From Micrasema longulum (lineage: Eukaryota > Arthropoda > Insecta > Trichoptera > Brachycentridae): a stretch of DNA of 64,000 nucleotides. Each line of letters begins with the position of its first letter. Positions within the stretch are counted from its first letter, which is position 1. Below are positions 19,963-32,533 of this stretch, one piece after another. The notes below the pieces were generated by a model. That model was given only the letters and a program-made list of their open reading frames with translations. It made no database searches and was not told the origin of the DNA. The translations under genes were made by a program, and so were the position numbers. The stretch lies in the NCBI GenBank assembly GCA_022494885.1, contig JAGVSM010004887.1:1-64000 (forward strand), read 5' to 3'.

Positions 19963-22900
19963 TTTTTTTAATGTTTTTAAACAACACTCATTTTACTCAT
20001 CTTGTCTTATTACTTGATTAAGAAATTCACGGGGAATTTGATTTTTAAAATGTTTCCTGAAAATAAGATCATTTAATTGTATGGCAAAGTTTCTCAAAAA
20101 TGTATGAAAAAATTAATAAAAATGAGCTACTTTGAAAGCTCACAGGTTCAGGTGAACACGTGCTTAGAATAGCCAATGTGATAGATTTCTGGCTTCCGAG
20201 TAGCCATGTTTAGCGAGCTTTGAAGGTTCTCTATTTAAATGTGGGGAAAATCCACTGACTTGAACTTGTGACGTCACGGGCGGTGTATTTTCAAAATTAC
20301 GAAACCTAAAAAAAATATGATGAAAAAACGATGATAATACTATGCATAGAATTAATTTTTTTGGCTCAGATATGACTTCTTAGCTGGTCAGTTTGCAAAT
20401 TAGTGGACTCTGGCATCGGCCTCATTTCATATCGCGGTAAAATATTTTAAGACTTGTTTAATTAAAAAAAGTTTTACTTATAAAACTGTTTCTTTTTTGT
20501 ATATACATAAATTTAAAAACTTTTTTTTCTATTGACATTCTTTTCACTTAATGGATTTTTGTTACCAAACAAAAGAATCACCAAATTCACCGCGAATTAT
20601 ATAACTTACGAGAAAGAAAATGACTAATTAAAAAAAAGCTATTTCTCATTCATGAATTAGATTTTTTCTCTTTTTAAAAAAGAAAAATTAAATTATGACA
20701 AAAAAAAAAGATTTTTGTTTTCTGTTTTGAAATATTTCTGTATACAAATCAACAAATACCACCTTTTTTGAAGAATAGCTCTGCCCAAAGATAAACTATA
20801 TTAGTAATTTTGTTTAAAATTAGTTTAAGCCGTAAAGAATTTTGCGCGTTAAGTACGCAAAGCAAAATACCTTAGTAAATTTTTTTTCCAACTTTCAAGA
20901 TTTTATATTATTTTCTAAATTTCTCCGTATGACGAAGGTAGAATATGTTTAGAAATTATTTCAAAGAACGTTCTGCCCTTCTCTCGCTGAAAATTCCGGC
21001 AGCCGTTTCCATTTAAAGTAAAATGTATTTTAAGTAGATTTTATAAAATTAATTTTTACGTTTGCGGGTATAAAAAAATAAGTCATTCCGAATTGACTTG
21101 TTTAGTAAGTTTCGTGAGCAGACCTAATGACTATATTATTCATTTTTAAGGTCTGTTTGAAATCTAGAAACTAATTTTTTTAATTCGCCGAAAATTAACC
21201 TTAAGGTACTATACAAAATTTCGTTCACACATAGTTAGAATTTTTCAATGAAAACTGTTGTCGAGTTTGCCATTTGAAGACAGTGCATTCAAAATGAACT
21301 TGGCAAATTTAATTTAACATAATTTTATACCCTAATTAATTAGCAGGTTTTTAAATAATTATTAACGGGGCCCGAATTCATCTTGCGCGAGAACTCTTAT
21401 GTTTGAGATTTGCAAACATCAATCTACGTATGTACACACCTGCACCGTGGAACTATGAAATCAAAAATGATAATTCGCTGGCAATCAAAAAATATGAATG
21501 CACAGTGCATTTTGTGTGGCCTCCCTTTATTTATCTTGCGCAGACTCGTGTGTATGATGTACTCGGGTGATGGATTCGCACCGTCAACCTCTCTTTATTT
21601 GAGCCTCGGCGACATGATGGCCGGTCCCGTTGAGTCCGTATTGAAATATTGCGTCACATCCGTTCGAGGAATACTCGGGAAACAAACCTTTACACTGTAC
21701 TAAAGTTGAATTAGTATGTGCAAAGTAGAGTATGCAGCTGACATCATCCATAATGAAGACTTGTTATTCCTACGATTACCGTAGAAGTCGGCTCGACGAG
21801 GTGCTGTTTGTTTCCACATTGTTCCAGAGCGGTTGTGCCCCGCCGATAGTATACTTCAATGACCCTATTTTTGGTTTGCGAGCGCCGGTTTAGACCCTCG
21901 GTTCCGCCGAACATTTCCCAATTTATATGTAGATATTTATTATTCATGTAAATGAGTACTGTTGTTTGAATTTTTATTCTTTATGATTGTTTGTCTCGTC
22001 ACATTGTTTTTTAATTTAAATCAATTTTGTTTGTAATGTATAGATATTTTATTTGAAAAGGCTCGCCTTACTGAAACGGAGCCAAATGTAAGAGGGGCAC
22101 TTTCTCCACATTCGCTTCCTGTTTGAGATTATTTCAACTTTATAAAACAAAATAATTTGCAATCGGTTTGTACCCCCGCTTACATTTGGCTCGAGTATAG
22201 CAGTATTAAAAGGATAAATATTTAGATGTGTTTTAGCATTGTACAGGTGTTTATACGATAATTTGGCTAAATCTGGTAACACTTTGTCTAGTATTTTGAT
22301 AGTCGTAAATATGCACTTTGGTTTCTTTCCCACTATGAATTATAATATTTCGCCTCCAGTGTAAATATGTCCGCATATACTTTAGATTCGCCTTAAGAAA
22401 TTCTAAATGCGTGTTTGTACAGTTAATGGAAATACTTTCCTCTTACGTAAAACAATCATTCTGGTATTATTTTGTATATACCATTAGCATTTAATCAATT
22501 AATTTTTCTCCAAACTTTCACGATACAAAATTGAACATCGGATAATTTACACGTAATGATATTAAATTAACATTAGAAGATGCAATATTTGAATGTTGTA
22601 AAATTTAATTTACTCTTTTTTTTTTTTATAAAATGTCAATAGGCGTTAAATTGTTGCAAAACCCCTTTTCCGAAATCTCAAGGACTGGTTGATAATTTTT
22701 CAATATAAATTGTTTTGACAATGTTAGGTTTAACGTTAAATATTTGATTTAATCAGTAAAATCCGGACAAATAAGATTTTCAAATTGTTAAGTGTAAAAT
22801 AAGTACGCTCGGGCTCGTTTTCAATTGGGATTATTTATTTGGAGCGGCAATTTGTATAAAATATGTAATTTAGTGAAGCTAATATCTGAAGTACGTTTGT

Positions 22901-24900
22901 GTAATTCAAACTGATGAATTTGAAGCGGTCCCCCATGATCTTGTTTGAAAACGAATCCTTATTCCGGAACTGTGTTTAAGAAGTATATGGCGGAATGTTG
23001 ATTTTTACGATGAATGATTTTGTACACTGCCAGAATATAGAACAGCGAGCGCTGACAGACTTGCGCTTGAGAATGTTGCTCAAATGTGTCAGCGATGACT
23101 GACTTCGGTTGCAGCGCCAAATTATCACGCTTGGACTATCGTAGGCTTTACATTATGCTATTTAGTAACAACTGGGAACTGACCGTCCCCGGCGGCGGAG
23201 GTAGACACTGTGTTACCACTCTACAATTTCTCCCAAAATATTCAACTAGGATAAAAACTATTTATGTTTTATGCGCTGTACAATAGATTTTTGGTTTGAT
23301 TTGCATCTGTAGTATGTAAATTGTCACATTTGTACATATCATTACCCGCGTTCGTTGTTAACATTTACGGAATACTTCACAAAGCTTATTTTGCATCGAA
23401 AAATTATTTTTCTAAGATTACGGATAGTGTAAAATTGTTCATAGCTATTCATATTTCGGTTTGCGAGAGTTTAACAATATCCGTTTTGTCGAGTTAGTTC
23501 TGTACGATACTGTCAATACCTAATTAAGTTAGAAATGAAGTGCTTCATTCCAAAAATCTAAAAAATCGATTGTATGATAATTTTGTACAATAGAGTTAGG
23601 GCGGCCGAAGGGAGAGGACGGTCGGAGGACGTTCGGTGACAGTCGGCTCTCGGAAACGAAACAGCGCCGGGAGCGCGCGCACGAGTCACCGACCGACTTA
23701 GTGTATATTTTTATATTATTATTTGTTGTGGGCGGAGTTTCGAGATATAATTTTGCCGATTTGAATCGGAAATTTGATGCGAAGCATTAACTGCACTTGT
23801 TGATATACCATCATTTTGGACTGCTATTTAAGTAGGTTATTAATAAAGTGTTAGGAGTCGACGCTGGCTACGGGACAACGGGTCGTCGCATCGACCGTAA
23901 ACCAGTTTTTATACTCGCGGGGAACGTTACGGAGAAGGGGAATTTCTCCGCTCAGCAGCACATTGTACCAATATGTTAAATACGTGTGTGTAACATTGCC
24001 GGCTACAGATTGTATAGAGAACACCTCGAGATGGCTACAGCGGCCGCGGAGCCGCTTGTTACTGTTACTGTCTCTGTCACCCAGTAGACTTTACTTACCA
24101 TCCGTGGCCACTCTAGCGCCCGCTCCGTTACATAGAGATGTAATTACTGTCGGGAGGGTTACCATCATTAGATGGGAGGATGTCTTTTGCCAAATATGAC
24201 AAAATGGAAAAAAAATGCCTTTGAGGAAAGAAAGAAAATGGCCTCAACATCTAGGCCGACTTTTTTATAAAAACGAATAAAGAAACGTGTTTTTAACACA
24301 CAATTTACTGCATTTTTATTCAACCCATTAAAATGACCTCTATTTGATGACTTTCTGTCCACCATGTCCAACACTGTTCCTAATTCGAACTTCAATCAAT
24401 TGAGCCCTTTATTTTAAATGTGAAATTAGTCTAAATAAAAAAAAATATGTTCAAATAAAAATTATCCATGAAATCTCTCCAGTAAAGAATCAAATGCAAA
24501 ATTCATCTTACTTCTTACTAATATATCACTTAAAATAATGAAACAGCTTGTCTAGGGGTTTCAACACCCCAATATTGAATATTGTCTGTTGACAGACATC
24601 TGCAATTTTTTTCAGTATAGAGCAAGTCACTCCGAAGTTGTTATCTACTGAAATGCAAAAGTTGTTATCTACTGAAAAACGCATAACCATATTCCTTTCC
24701 CATTTCGAGCTTTGCTACAACATCAAAAAATCGGCAAAAAATTTAATAATTACTGCTTTTATAAAAATCGCTCAATTTTTTATGAAACTTCGAATACACA
24801 CTCACCATATTATGCTGCTTATGATAATCTAATAATACTACTCAAATATATTTATAACATGACGATCAAAATTATAGGCATCATATCAACAATTTACAAC
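19960..24900. other. Intergenic region without recognised gene
   Basis: Mostly AT-rich with scattered short ORFs that resemble no protein I know. 21360-24180 is less repetitive than its surroundings. A GC-rich patch lies at 23595-23700, and an AATAAA at 23842-23847 is followed by a second GC-richer stretch to about 24130. It may be a distal 3' UTR of Atx2 or a noncoding transcript. Confidence 0.35.
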
Positions 24901-24919
24901 AGGGATGCAGAATACCTAA

Positions 24920-25020
24920 AATAATGGAATATGGAAGTCTAGGCACTTTCCGGGTTTATGACATTGGCTGGGTAAAGTGGTAACTTTACATTTAGGCATT
25001 TGTATTCATATTTGCGGAAT
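24920..25020 (-). repeat. Family A fragment
   Basis: GAATATGGAAGTCTAGGCA, TTTATGACATTGGCTGG and AAAGTGGTAACTTTACA blocks, in the same order as at 62190. Confidence 0.55.
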
Positions 25021-25534
25021 GACAAACAAACAACAATCCATATTATATAAAATACAATCCGGAAATGTCGCCATTCTGCTCATCAATCATATAATAAAAT
25101 GAGTGAAAAAAAGACAGATACAATTTATCAACTCGACTAAACCAATCATCTTACGCACAAGCTCCCATGAGAGCTGTGCAAGAGTTTGTGTGTATATTAA
25201 TGAGACACAAACGTATCTTATTTTTTATAGATGTGTGTGTGTAATTTGGAGCAAATTAGAGCATTTACATAAAACACTGAATGAAATAATGGAGTAGATT
25301 TACTTTTCCCGCCTTATAAGTGGAGCCGGGGTATTTCTACCCTTTCCGCTGATAAGCACCAGTCAGGCGTGCGGATAGAACTACCTTTCCGCACCAAGTG
25401 TGATATAACAATGTTTTTGGAACATATGGAAAGTTGTAGTTTTGATTTATTTATATACATTACCAAAATATTTCAATCCATACATGACACAAAAAAAAAT
25501 AATACTAAAATTTAAATATACAAAGATGGTAAAA

Positions 25535-25885
25535 TGAAAATACCCAGCAATTATAGAAAAAGGATGCTATCCTCTCTGAACTTTTTTTCACTAATATGGA
25601 AGATGTTGATATCCGAAAAAATACGTTTGAGTAAAGACATTGCTCTTCCTACTGGCATTACCATCGGCAGGTTGGTTCTGCAAGCGGGAAGAAAAAACAG
25701 CTCAAGCTGCCTATCAGGAACATAAAGAAAAATACTCTCCATTACACCTATGTTGATCGTAATACCACGGATTAATCGGAAAAATACATAAGCGAGTATG
25801 CATGTCTTCTTTTCTTCAAACTATTGTAGCCAAGCATTCCCAGTATGAAGTCAGATGGGTACAACCACGTATAGTATCCGATAAC
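25535..25885. repeat. Dispersed repeat family D
   Basis: Shares GTAATACCAC, GAAAAATACATAAGC, CATTCCC-GTATGAA and TACAACCAC with 29085-29215, in the same order. No known family recognised. Confidence 0.5.
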
Positions 25886-25959
25886 CATTCATTTTGAAAT
25901 TCATCCATACTAATTTGGTAAGTAAATAAAAGAATAAGGTGTAGGAATAAGTAGTTAGG

Positions 25960-26377
25960 TGTTTGGTTGGAGTTTCTACTCCAGTTAGAGATTGACAGAA
26001 GACACGAGGTTGCTGTTTAATGTGTATTTATTACATGGCGAATAAGATACAGCACTTGGTTATGGAGCACGAGCGTAGCGGCGATGATGGGTTGAAGTAA
26101 CTGCACTTGAACTACATGCTGGAGCTGAGTGAACTGCACTGATCTTGTTGGGCTGACTGAGGTTGGCTGCGTCCTCAGGTCTCTTTATATACTATATTCC
26201 TTTGTAGTTCATTTCTTCATGGTAGGGACGATGTGAATGCAGGGCGACGATCCCGTCTTTATGTGCTATATTGCTAGAGTTGTAATATAAATTGTATTGG
26301 GTTTGATAGAAAATGATGACATTGCATCGTCGGTCATTAGTCTACTTCAGGTGAACTAATTTAACACGTGTGTGTCA
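25960..26377 (-). mobile_element. Probable solo LTR
   Basis: On the minus strand a TATA box (TATATAAAGAGACC) is followed about 150 bp later by AATAAA and a short 3' stretch, the U3-R-U5 order of an LTR. The unit can be bounded by TG...CA. I see no convincing target duplication, so the ends are approximate. Confidence 0.45.
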
Positions 26378-27270
26378 TCGACTATGGACTATGGACCCTA
26401 AAAAGGTATTTGAGTAAAAAATGAAAATGTAAGGTTTTAAATAATTATAATTGTCGTTAATATTAATGGAATTATATATAAATAATACAAGGTAGAACAT
26501 TTCATTATAATAGAGATCTTACATAATATTCAAATAGTATACATCGGATTGACATAATGTTGATATTCTGTGGAAAATCCATTGAAAATTTTGTAAAATT
26601 TATTTTCACGCAAATAAAAATTACATTATATTTGTGAACTGGCCATTTTTTATCGAAACAACCGGACAGCGTCACAACACACTACCGCATTCTTTCCTTG
26701 AATGTAGACCCTGTCCATAACTACCTTTCTATAACAATTCAATTGACATTTGTGTTTAATAAAGGTTTGAAAAATAAATAATACAGAACTGCTTGAAAAA
26801 TATTTTTGTGGTGGTTCTAAAACATCTCGATAGATTTTCACAAACACCAACATTATTAGAAAGTAATAATTAAAATTTCGCATGTGACTAGGGAGGGTAC
26901 ATAACATACTTTGCCAATTTAAACCATCTAGCTTTTTCATAAATTATTGATAGCTTACCTTGTCTAAAATTATAAAACTAAATTATGCTGTAGTAAATCT
27001 GTTGAAGAAGTAAAGCAGGTAATATTTATTATAATTACAAAGTAACAATAATAAAACGTAAAAGGAGTGCTATACAATAATTGAAATCGAACAGAATAAA
27101 TAACTCGTATGTTATAAAAAAATATTAAATAAGATTATTTGACAAAAAAGGATTTTAAGAATATTGTGAGTATCTCAAATTTTATGGAATTTTACACATT
27201 TTCTTTAAAATAAAGAAACTTTATATTTATTTTTAATTGGATCAGCATTCACTTCGTAACACTTCATTAT
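26378..27270. other. Intergenic, AT-rich, nothing recognised
   Basis: No gene, and no repeat that I can match elsewhere in the window. Confidence 0.4.
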
Positions 27271-27945
27271 AAATTATTATGAAAATTAAAACTTTGTTAT
27301 TAGTGTTACACAATTTATTATTTTACAAGAACACAACTATAGTTTCGGGAGAGCACTCATTTCATAATCACACCCTAAAACTCCTGCACCAAGTTATTAA
27401 CAAAGGCAGTAATATGAATGATTTAGAAATAATAGAAATCCAAAAAAATTTAAATTCTGAGAACAACCGAATTAATAATCACACATTTAACCACCTCTCG
27501 CCTTTATTGAATATGTTCCCTTTGCGACCCCCCTCACCCCACTCACCCCCGTAGACTCGCGTTTGTTAACACTCTCTTAGCCGAGCGATGTCTTCCCACA
27601 CATTAAATCTTACTTCCACTTATGTGCTAAATTTTAAGAAATACATTTGACTTAATGTCCTGTCCCTCATTGATCATATTTTCATATCTGTACTTTAGAT
27701 AACTATCCATTCATATGCTAACACCTTAGATAAGGGAGGAAAAAAACCCTCCTGCTCTAAGTTTCACTGATTAATTTGTTTATTTTTTGTTTAAATTCGA
27801 TGACATTGTGAACAATATTCTGTGTTTACTATATTAGTTTTATATCACCCGTCGATGGGAGGAGTGCTCTCCCGAAACTACAGTTGTGTTCTTGTAAAAT
27901 AATAAATTGTGTAACACCAATAACATTTTATTTTCATAATAATTT
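27271..27945. mobile_element. Ribozyme-like fold-back element (type 5)
   Basis: Inverted arms about 85 bp long (27271-27357 and 27864-27945) enclose about 500 bp. Each arm holds CTCTCCCGAAACTA-AGTTGTGTTC (one arm inverted). Only the right arm retains the 5' half of the ribozyme-like motif. The interior has no recognised gene. Confidence 0.65.
27846..27888 (+). ncRNA. Hammerhead-like motif, core mutated (type 5)
   Basis: Stem I CAC/GTG; core reads CCGTCGA where CTGACGA is expected; bulged T; stem II GGGAG/CTCCC; GAA; stem III AC-TACA-GT; cleavage-site nucleotide T. Architecture kept, two catalytic-core bases changed, so probably inactive. Confidence 0.45.
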
Positions 27946-28174
27946 AAAGAAACTTTATTTTATGTTTTGTTGACAATAGTTAATAACATACAGAAAATTA
28001 AACTCTAAGCGAGTATAACTGCACGGTGTACGTCTCAAATAATATATGCAAAAAGGAGTATGGACGTACGTTGTACGGCGTCGCTTGTCAAAAATCTTTC
28101 ATTGAATTTATTCATAAAAAGGACGTGGCAATGCCATCTATGGGTGATTGGTGTGAATATTTCCAAGAAAAAAT

Positions 28175-28340
28175 CCTACTTGGTACATTCGTAGCATAAT
28201 GGCTAAGACACCTCGCACATGATTCCATGCCATTCCCGATAAGATCGCAATAATTGAATCTGTCATTTTTAAGCCTGGGTGTTATGTGCTGTAATTATAT
28301 ATTCATTATTAATAACTGTAATATATCATCGGTGAAACTG
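28175..28340 (+). mobile_element. tRNA-derived SINE (family 2), degraded
   Basis: GTAGCATAATGGCTAAGAC head (A-box side) and AAGCCTGGGTGTTATGTGCT body, as in the SINE at 3846. Confidence 0.5.
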
Positions 28341-29877
28341 TAATACCGAGTAACTACCAATAGATTTTTCAGGCAGGGGATCTTAAAAAGCGTTTTGTTA
28401 ATATATTACGATTTTAACCAACCAAAAATACTGCTGAAGTATCAGAAAAACTATAATTATTTAGAGTAAAAACAGCAACAACGTAAAACTAATGACTCCT
28501 TAGTCCCTATAACAAATTTATTTCAGTAAAAAAATAACAGGTTACGCGGTATTGCAGTATCACTGATGATATATGGTGGAAGAAAAAAATTGTAACCCCA
28601 ATTTAAAAATAAAATAAAAGTCAGTCACAAAAAATTAGACCCAATGGTGAAATGTTGTATTGTTTGTCAAACTACACAATTATTATTACATAGTTTTAGA
28701 GTTAATCAATATTTTCAATGTTTTTAAAAAAAATATCTATATAGATGCAATAACAGATTATAAGCGATACTTTCACAAATATAAACATACAAAATAAAAT
28801 ATTAGCAGACCAATAATCTTCTATCTGACCACAGCATTTATTTACGGGCTCATTCAGTCCATTTACTTACAATAAAATACAATTATTGTTTTTATATACA
28901 GGTATGATTAAAATAAAATACATCTAGCACAAAAGTTTTACATACATGGGAACAAAATAAATGGATCAATGTACACGTGGATATGGTATTAAGGTATCTT
29001 AAGTATTAATAAATTATCAAATTAAATAATTTGACTAATTAAGATATTTTGGTGATGCACATTTTTGCTATAAAAGGAAGCTTCCTCTGAGCTTTCTTTC
29101 AGTAACATGAGTAGATTGCAATACCACATTCATAGAGGAAAAGAATACATAAGCAAATATGGATTTCTCCAAACATTCCCGGTATGAAATTTGAAAAGGT
29201 ACAACCACAGATTTTCGTAATCAGCAGCATTTGTAATCCGTTAAGTAAAGATATTTCAGAAATCTATTCCGAACCATCCAGCATAACAGAGTACTTCAAC
29301 TCGTGGGGCGCCCGGATCAGAGATCCACGCTCGAGTCTGCTTCGCACCAAAGAGTTATAAAGAAGCCGAAGGACACCATAGCTGTTCGGAGAACAAATCT
29401 TAACATTATGTGAGCATGAAATTTCAGTTCAGCTTCAAACAGACCTCCCTGGTCTTTGACAGCGATAGTTCACTTGGGTGAACACTCACACTTATAAAGT
29501 ATTGCAAATAACGTATGCGGGGAGGGTATGATGATAAGAAAAAAACAAGAATGGAATGTATTACACTGGGGACAAATTTTTAACACAATATCTTCGATTT
29601 TTCAGCAAAGTAAAAGAGGCACGCTGATTTAAAAACTGTATTTGGTTTTCTTCTATCACTTCAAGTTTTTTCTCTACAGGTTATCTTAATGTGAAAGTTT
29701 TAGCTAAAATATGTTCGGTAAAAAAACTTTACTATTTGTGTGAACACAATTTGACTTACAGTACAACTTATGTAATAATAATAATAATAATTATTAACCA
29801 TAATATATACTATGAAAAATAAATAGAAAAAAAATATTTATAATTATATTTAAAGCATTAACTTTGTGGTCAAACAT
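28341..29877. other. Intergenic; family D copy at 29085-29215
   Basis: AT-rich. The repeat D blocks (ATAGAGGAAAAGAATACATA, CATTCCCGGTATGAAA, TACAACCACAG) are the only recognised item. Confidence 0.4.
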
Positions 29878-29927
29878 TTTACTAAATGTTATTAAATATT
29901 TGTATATAACCACTTACCGACTTTTCT

Positions 29928-29971
29928 ATATCTACCGGTTTCGAGACGTACCCGTCTCTTCGTCAGGACAC
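29928..29971 (-). ncRNA. Hammerhead-like ribozyme motif, left arm (type 4)
   Basis: Minus strand, 44 nt: stem I GTGTC with GATAT (two wobbles); core CTGACGA; bulged A; stem II GAGACG-GGTA-CGTCTC; GAA; stem III AC-CG-GT; cleavage nucleotide A. All hammerhead core bases are present. Confidence 0.65.
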
Positions 29972-30272
29972 TAATTAAACCAACATGCAAAACCCACTAT
30001 ACACCTTCACCATAGTCGTTGCACAAAAATATAAAACCAACACGACATGCATTTTAATAAGCACATGCACTGATCAGGACGAAAATACACAGATTAGATT
30101 ATGAAAATATTTTATGTTGTTTGAGAAATAGTAAAATAAAAAAAGGAGAGGGGATGGAAAGAGGAGCTTGAGTTTAATAGGTTTAGGGTGACCATTACAA
30201 TGGGACATTATTTTTTAAAGCTTTCCTAATGTGAAATATTTCCATGTTATTTACTTTTAACCCTTTATCATT

Positions 30273-31410
30273 TGTACTACTACTACTACTACCATCACGC
30301 CATTTCCCCGTAGGGGTAGGCAGAGAGAATGGACCGCCACACACGTCTATCCTGGCATACAATCCTAGCCTCTTCCACATTCATACATCTTGTCATACAT
30401 GCCCTTCGGTTCTGTCTGCTTTTGACATGACCAGACTTAAGATTTTGGTTTATCTGATCATGCCACGTCTTCCTTGGTCGTCCTCGTCTCACGTTACCGT
30501 TCATTTTCGCCATATATACTTGTTTTTACCATTCTTTCGTCGTCCATTCGTTCTACGTGACCAAACCATCTCAGAGACCCTTTCTTAATCTTATCAATTA
30601 TACTTGACTCAGATTTACACTCTCGCCTGATTTCATCATTCGTAACCCTGTCATACATTGATTTCCCACACATTCGTCTAAGAGATCGCATTTCAACCGC
30701 GTTCACTCGGCTTTCATCCTTCCTCTGCCAGTTCCATGTTTCACTTCCATACATAAGTGTTGGGACTAAAACTCCGTTGTGCACTGCCAGTTTAGCTTCG
30801 ATTGACATATTTTTATTAGAAATTACTGCGCTTAGTGCTCCGTTCATTTTGTTGCCCGGATTCACTCTTCTTTCAACATCTTTTTCTACTCTTCCATCTC
30901 TTGAAAACATGCTTCCAGATACACAAATTCTTCTACTTGCTCGAGACATTAGTTGTTTACATTTATTACGCATTATTTACATTTGCGGTCGCAGGCCCTA
31001 CGGCACGGAATGCTCTCCGAGCAGAAATCTGAAACTGTGAGAGTGAAGTGATATTTCGGAAGAAACTTAAAACCCACTTATTCTCTAAATCATTTGAATA
31101 AATTCTTAGCATGTGGTGGAAAAGTAATATGAAAAAGTACATTATTTTTCTTAAATTAAAAAGTTAAAATTAAATTCATATCTTTATATAATCACTTTGT
31201 AAAGCGCTCTTGAGGTATTATATTACGAAAATGGCGCTATATAAATTATCCATAATTATTATTATTGTTTACGCAGTCAGCAACCTCACTATCCCTTTCA
31301 AATATCATCACTTTTGACTTACTTTCGTTCATCGCCAATTCGCTCTCCAGGCATACATCATACATTCTAGAGACTATTTGCTGCAAATCAGCGTAAGATT
31401 TTAACTCCTG
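30273..31410 (-). mobile_element. RTE-like LINE fragment, split by a CR1/L2 tail
   Basis: Minus strand: RT region LQQIVSRMYDVCLESELAMN and ESKSKVMIFERDSE (31400-31265), interrupted at 30974-31270. It resumes RICVSGSMFSRDGRVEKDVE, MYGSETWNWQRKDESRVNAV, SLRWFGHVERMDDERMV (one frameshift near 30500), [20 protein letters not shown], and ends in a GTAGTAGTAGT tail. The longest RTE piece here. Confidence 0.85.
30974..31270 (+). mobile_element. CR1/L2-like LINE 3' end nested in the RTE
   Basis: Encodes FAVAGPTARNAL-like RT C-terminus and the stop region, then the tail AAAGCGCTCTTGAGG and ATGGCGCTATATAAATTATC with an ATT repeat. Flanked by similar TTACGCA on both sides (probable target duplication). 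Confidence 0.8.
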
Positions 31411-31455
31411 TATTTTTAAGTAATTTGGTTGGTTTATTATCAGTTGGTTTAATTA

Positions 31456-31499
31456 GTGTCCTGACGAAGAGACGGGTACGTCTCGAAACCGGTAGACAT
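31456..31499 (+). ncRNA. Hammerhead-like ribozyme motif, right arm (type 4)
   Basis: Plus strand: stem I GTGTC (31456) with GACAT (31495); core CTGACGA 31461-31467; bulged A 31468; stem II GAGACG/CGTCTC; GAA 31485-31487; ACCGGT 31488-31493; cleavage predicted after A31494. Stem I differs from the left arm by one base, replacing a wobble with a Watson-Crick pair. Confidence 0.68.
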
Positions 31500-31796
31500 A
31501 GTCAAGTCGGTAAGTGGTTATTTACAAATATTTAATAACATTTAGTAAATAAATATTTATTCTTAAATAAAACAAAGGTATACACAGTTAAATGGAGGAA
31601 TTGTTGCCACTACCAATTTCTTATAGTCTGACCAAAAAACAAACAAAAAAAATACAGTGATGAAAAAAGTTTAAAAAAAAAAAGTAATATTGTAAATTAA
31701 TAAGTTAGGAAAATGATCAACTTTGAACGGTACATTAGATAATTTTTTCCTTTGTATGCACATTTTGGGATAAAGAGAGGATATACTGTAACTTGA

Positions 31797-32425
31797 AAGA
31801 CGTAAGGGATGTTAGACGTTTACTAGGGATGGAATGACTGAGAAAGATGTTGAAAGGAGGGTGAGTGTCGGGAACAGAGTGAACGGCGCACTTAAATCAA
31901 CCTTGGCAAATAAATGTTTGTCCCAATAGGCAAAATTAGCAGTTCACAACGGAGTCCTGGTCCCGATCCTGATGTATGGGAGCGAGGTATGGACTTGGAA
32001 AAACAGGGATGAAAGTAGGCTGAGTGCTGTCGAAATGCGATCTCTTAGGCGAATGTGTGGTAAAACTATGTACGATAGATGCACAGATGTTGAGATCCGT
32101 ACCTCATGTAAGGCCGAGATAAGCATTATCGACAAAATCAAGAAAGGAGCTCTGCGCTGGTTTGGACATGCGGAGCAAATAGACAGCGAAAGAACGGCTA
32201 AGAATATTGACAATGCGAATGTTGATGGATGCAGAAATAGAGAAAGACCAAGAAAGACACTTGAAGATGGACATGTCAAAAGTCGGAATAATCGGCGTGC
32301 GTGCATGAGAAGATGTATAAATGTAGAGGAAGCGAGATCTGTATGCAAAGATAATGTGATGTGGCGTTCTATTTTCTCTGCCTACCCTTACGGGTAAACG
32401 ACGTGATGGTTTGTTTGTTTTTGAA
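31797..32425 (+). mobile_element. RTE-like LINE 3' fragment, GTTT tail
   Basis: [59 protein letters not shown], then WRSIFSAYPYG and a GTTTGTTTG tail. Lies 110 bp beyond the Vps45 stop codon, so it may be transcribed in the Vps45 3' UTR. Confidence 0.85.
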
Positions 32426-32533
32426 AGACGTAGAAAAAAACTGGGGACATTTTTTAATTCAGATGCCAAAAGTTAGTCACAAACAAGTGTCAGATCTGAG
32501 TCAATGAAATTCGCGTCCCCCCAGTGTTATTTA

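Larger units (their letters stand above)
29878..31549. mobile_element. Fold-back element with two intact hammerhead-like motifs (type 4)
   Basis: Inverted terminal repeats of 107 bp (29878-29984 and 31443-31549) bear a hammerhead-like motif each, in opposite orientation. The original interior is short; most of the 1.67 kb is a later RTE fragment, itself holding a CR1/L2 3' end. It lies between Atx2 and Vps45. Confidence 0.8.

Noticed and set aside
27279..27554. 91-codon ORF inside the type 5 fold-back
   Set aside because: Its first third is the inverted arm itself, and the rest is low-complexity Asn-rich sequence without a known domain.
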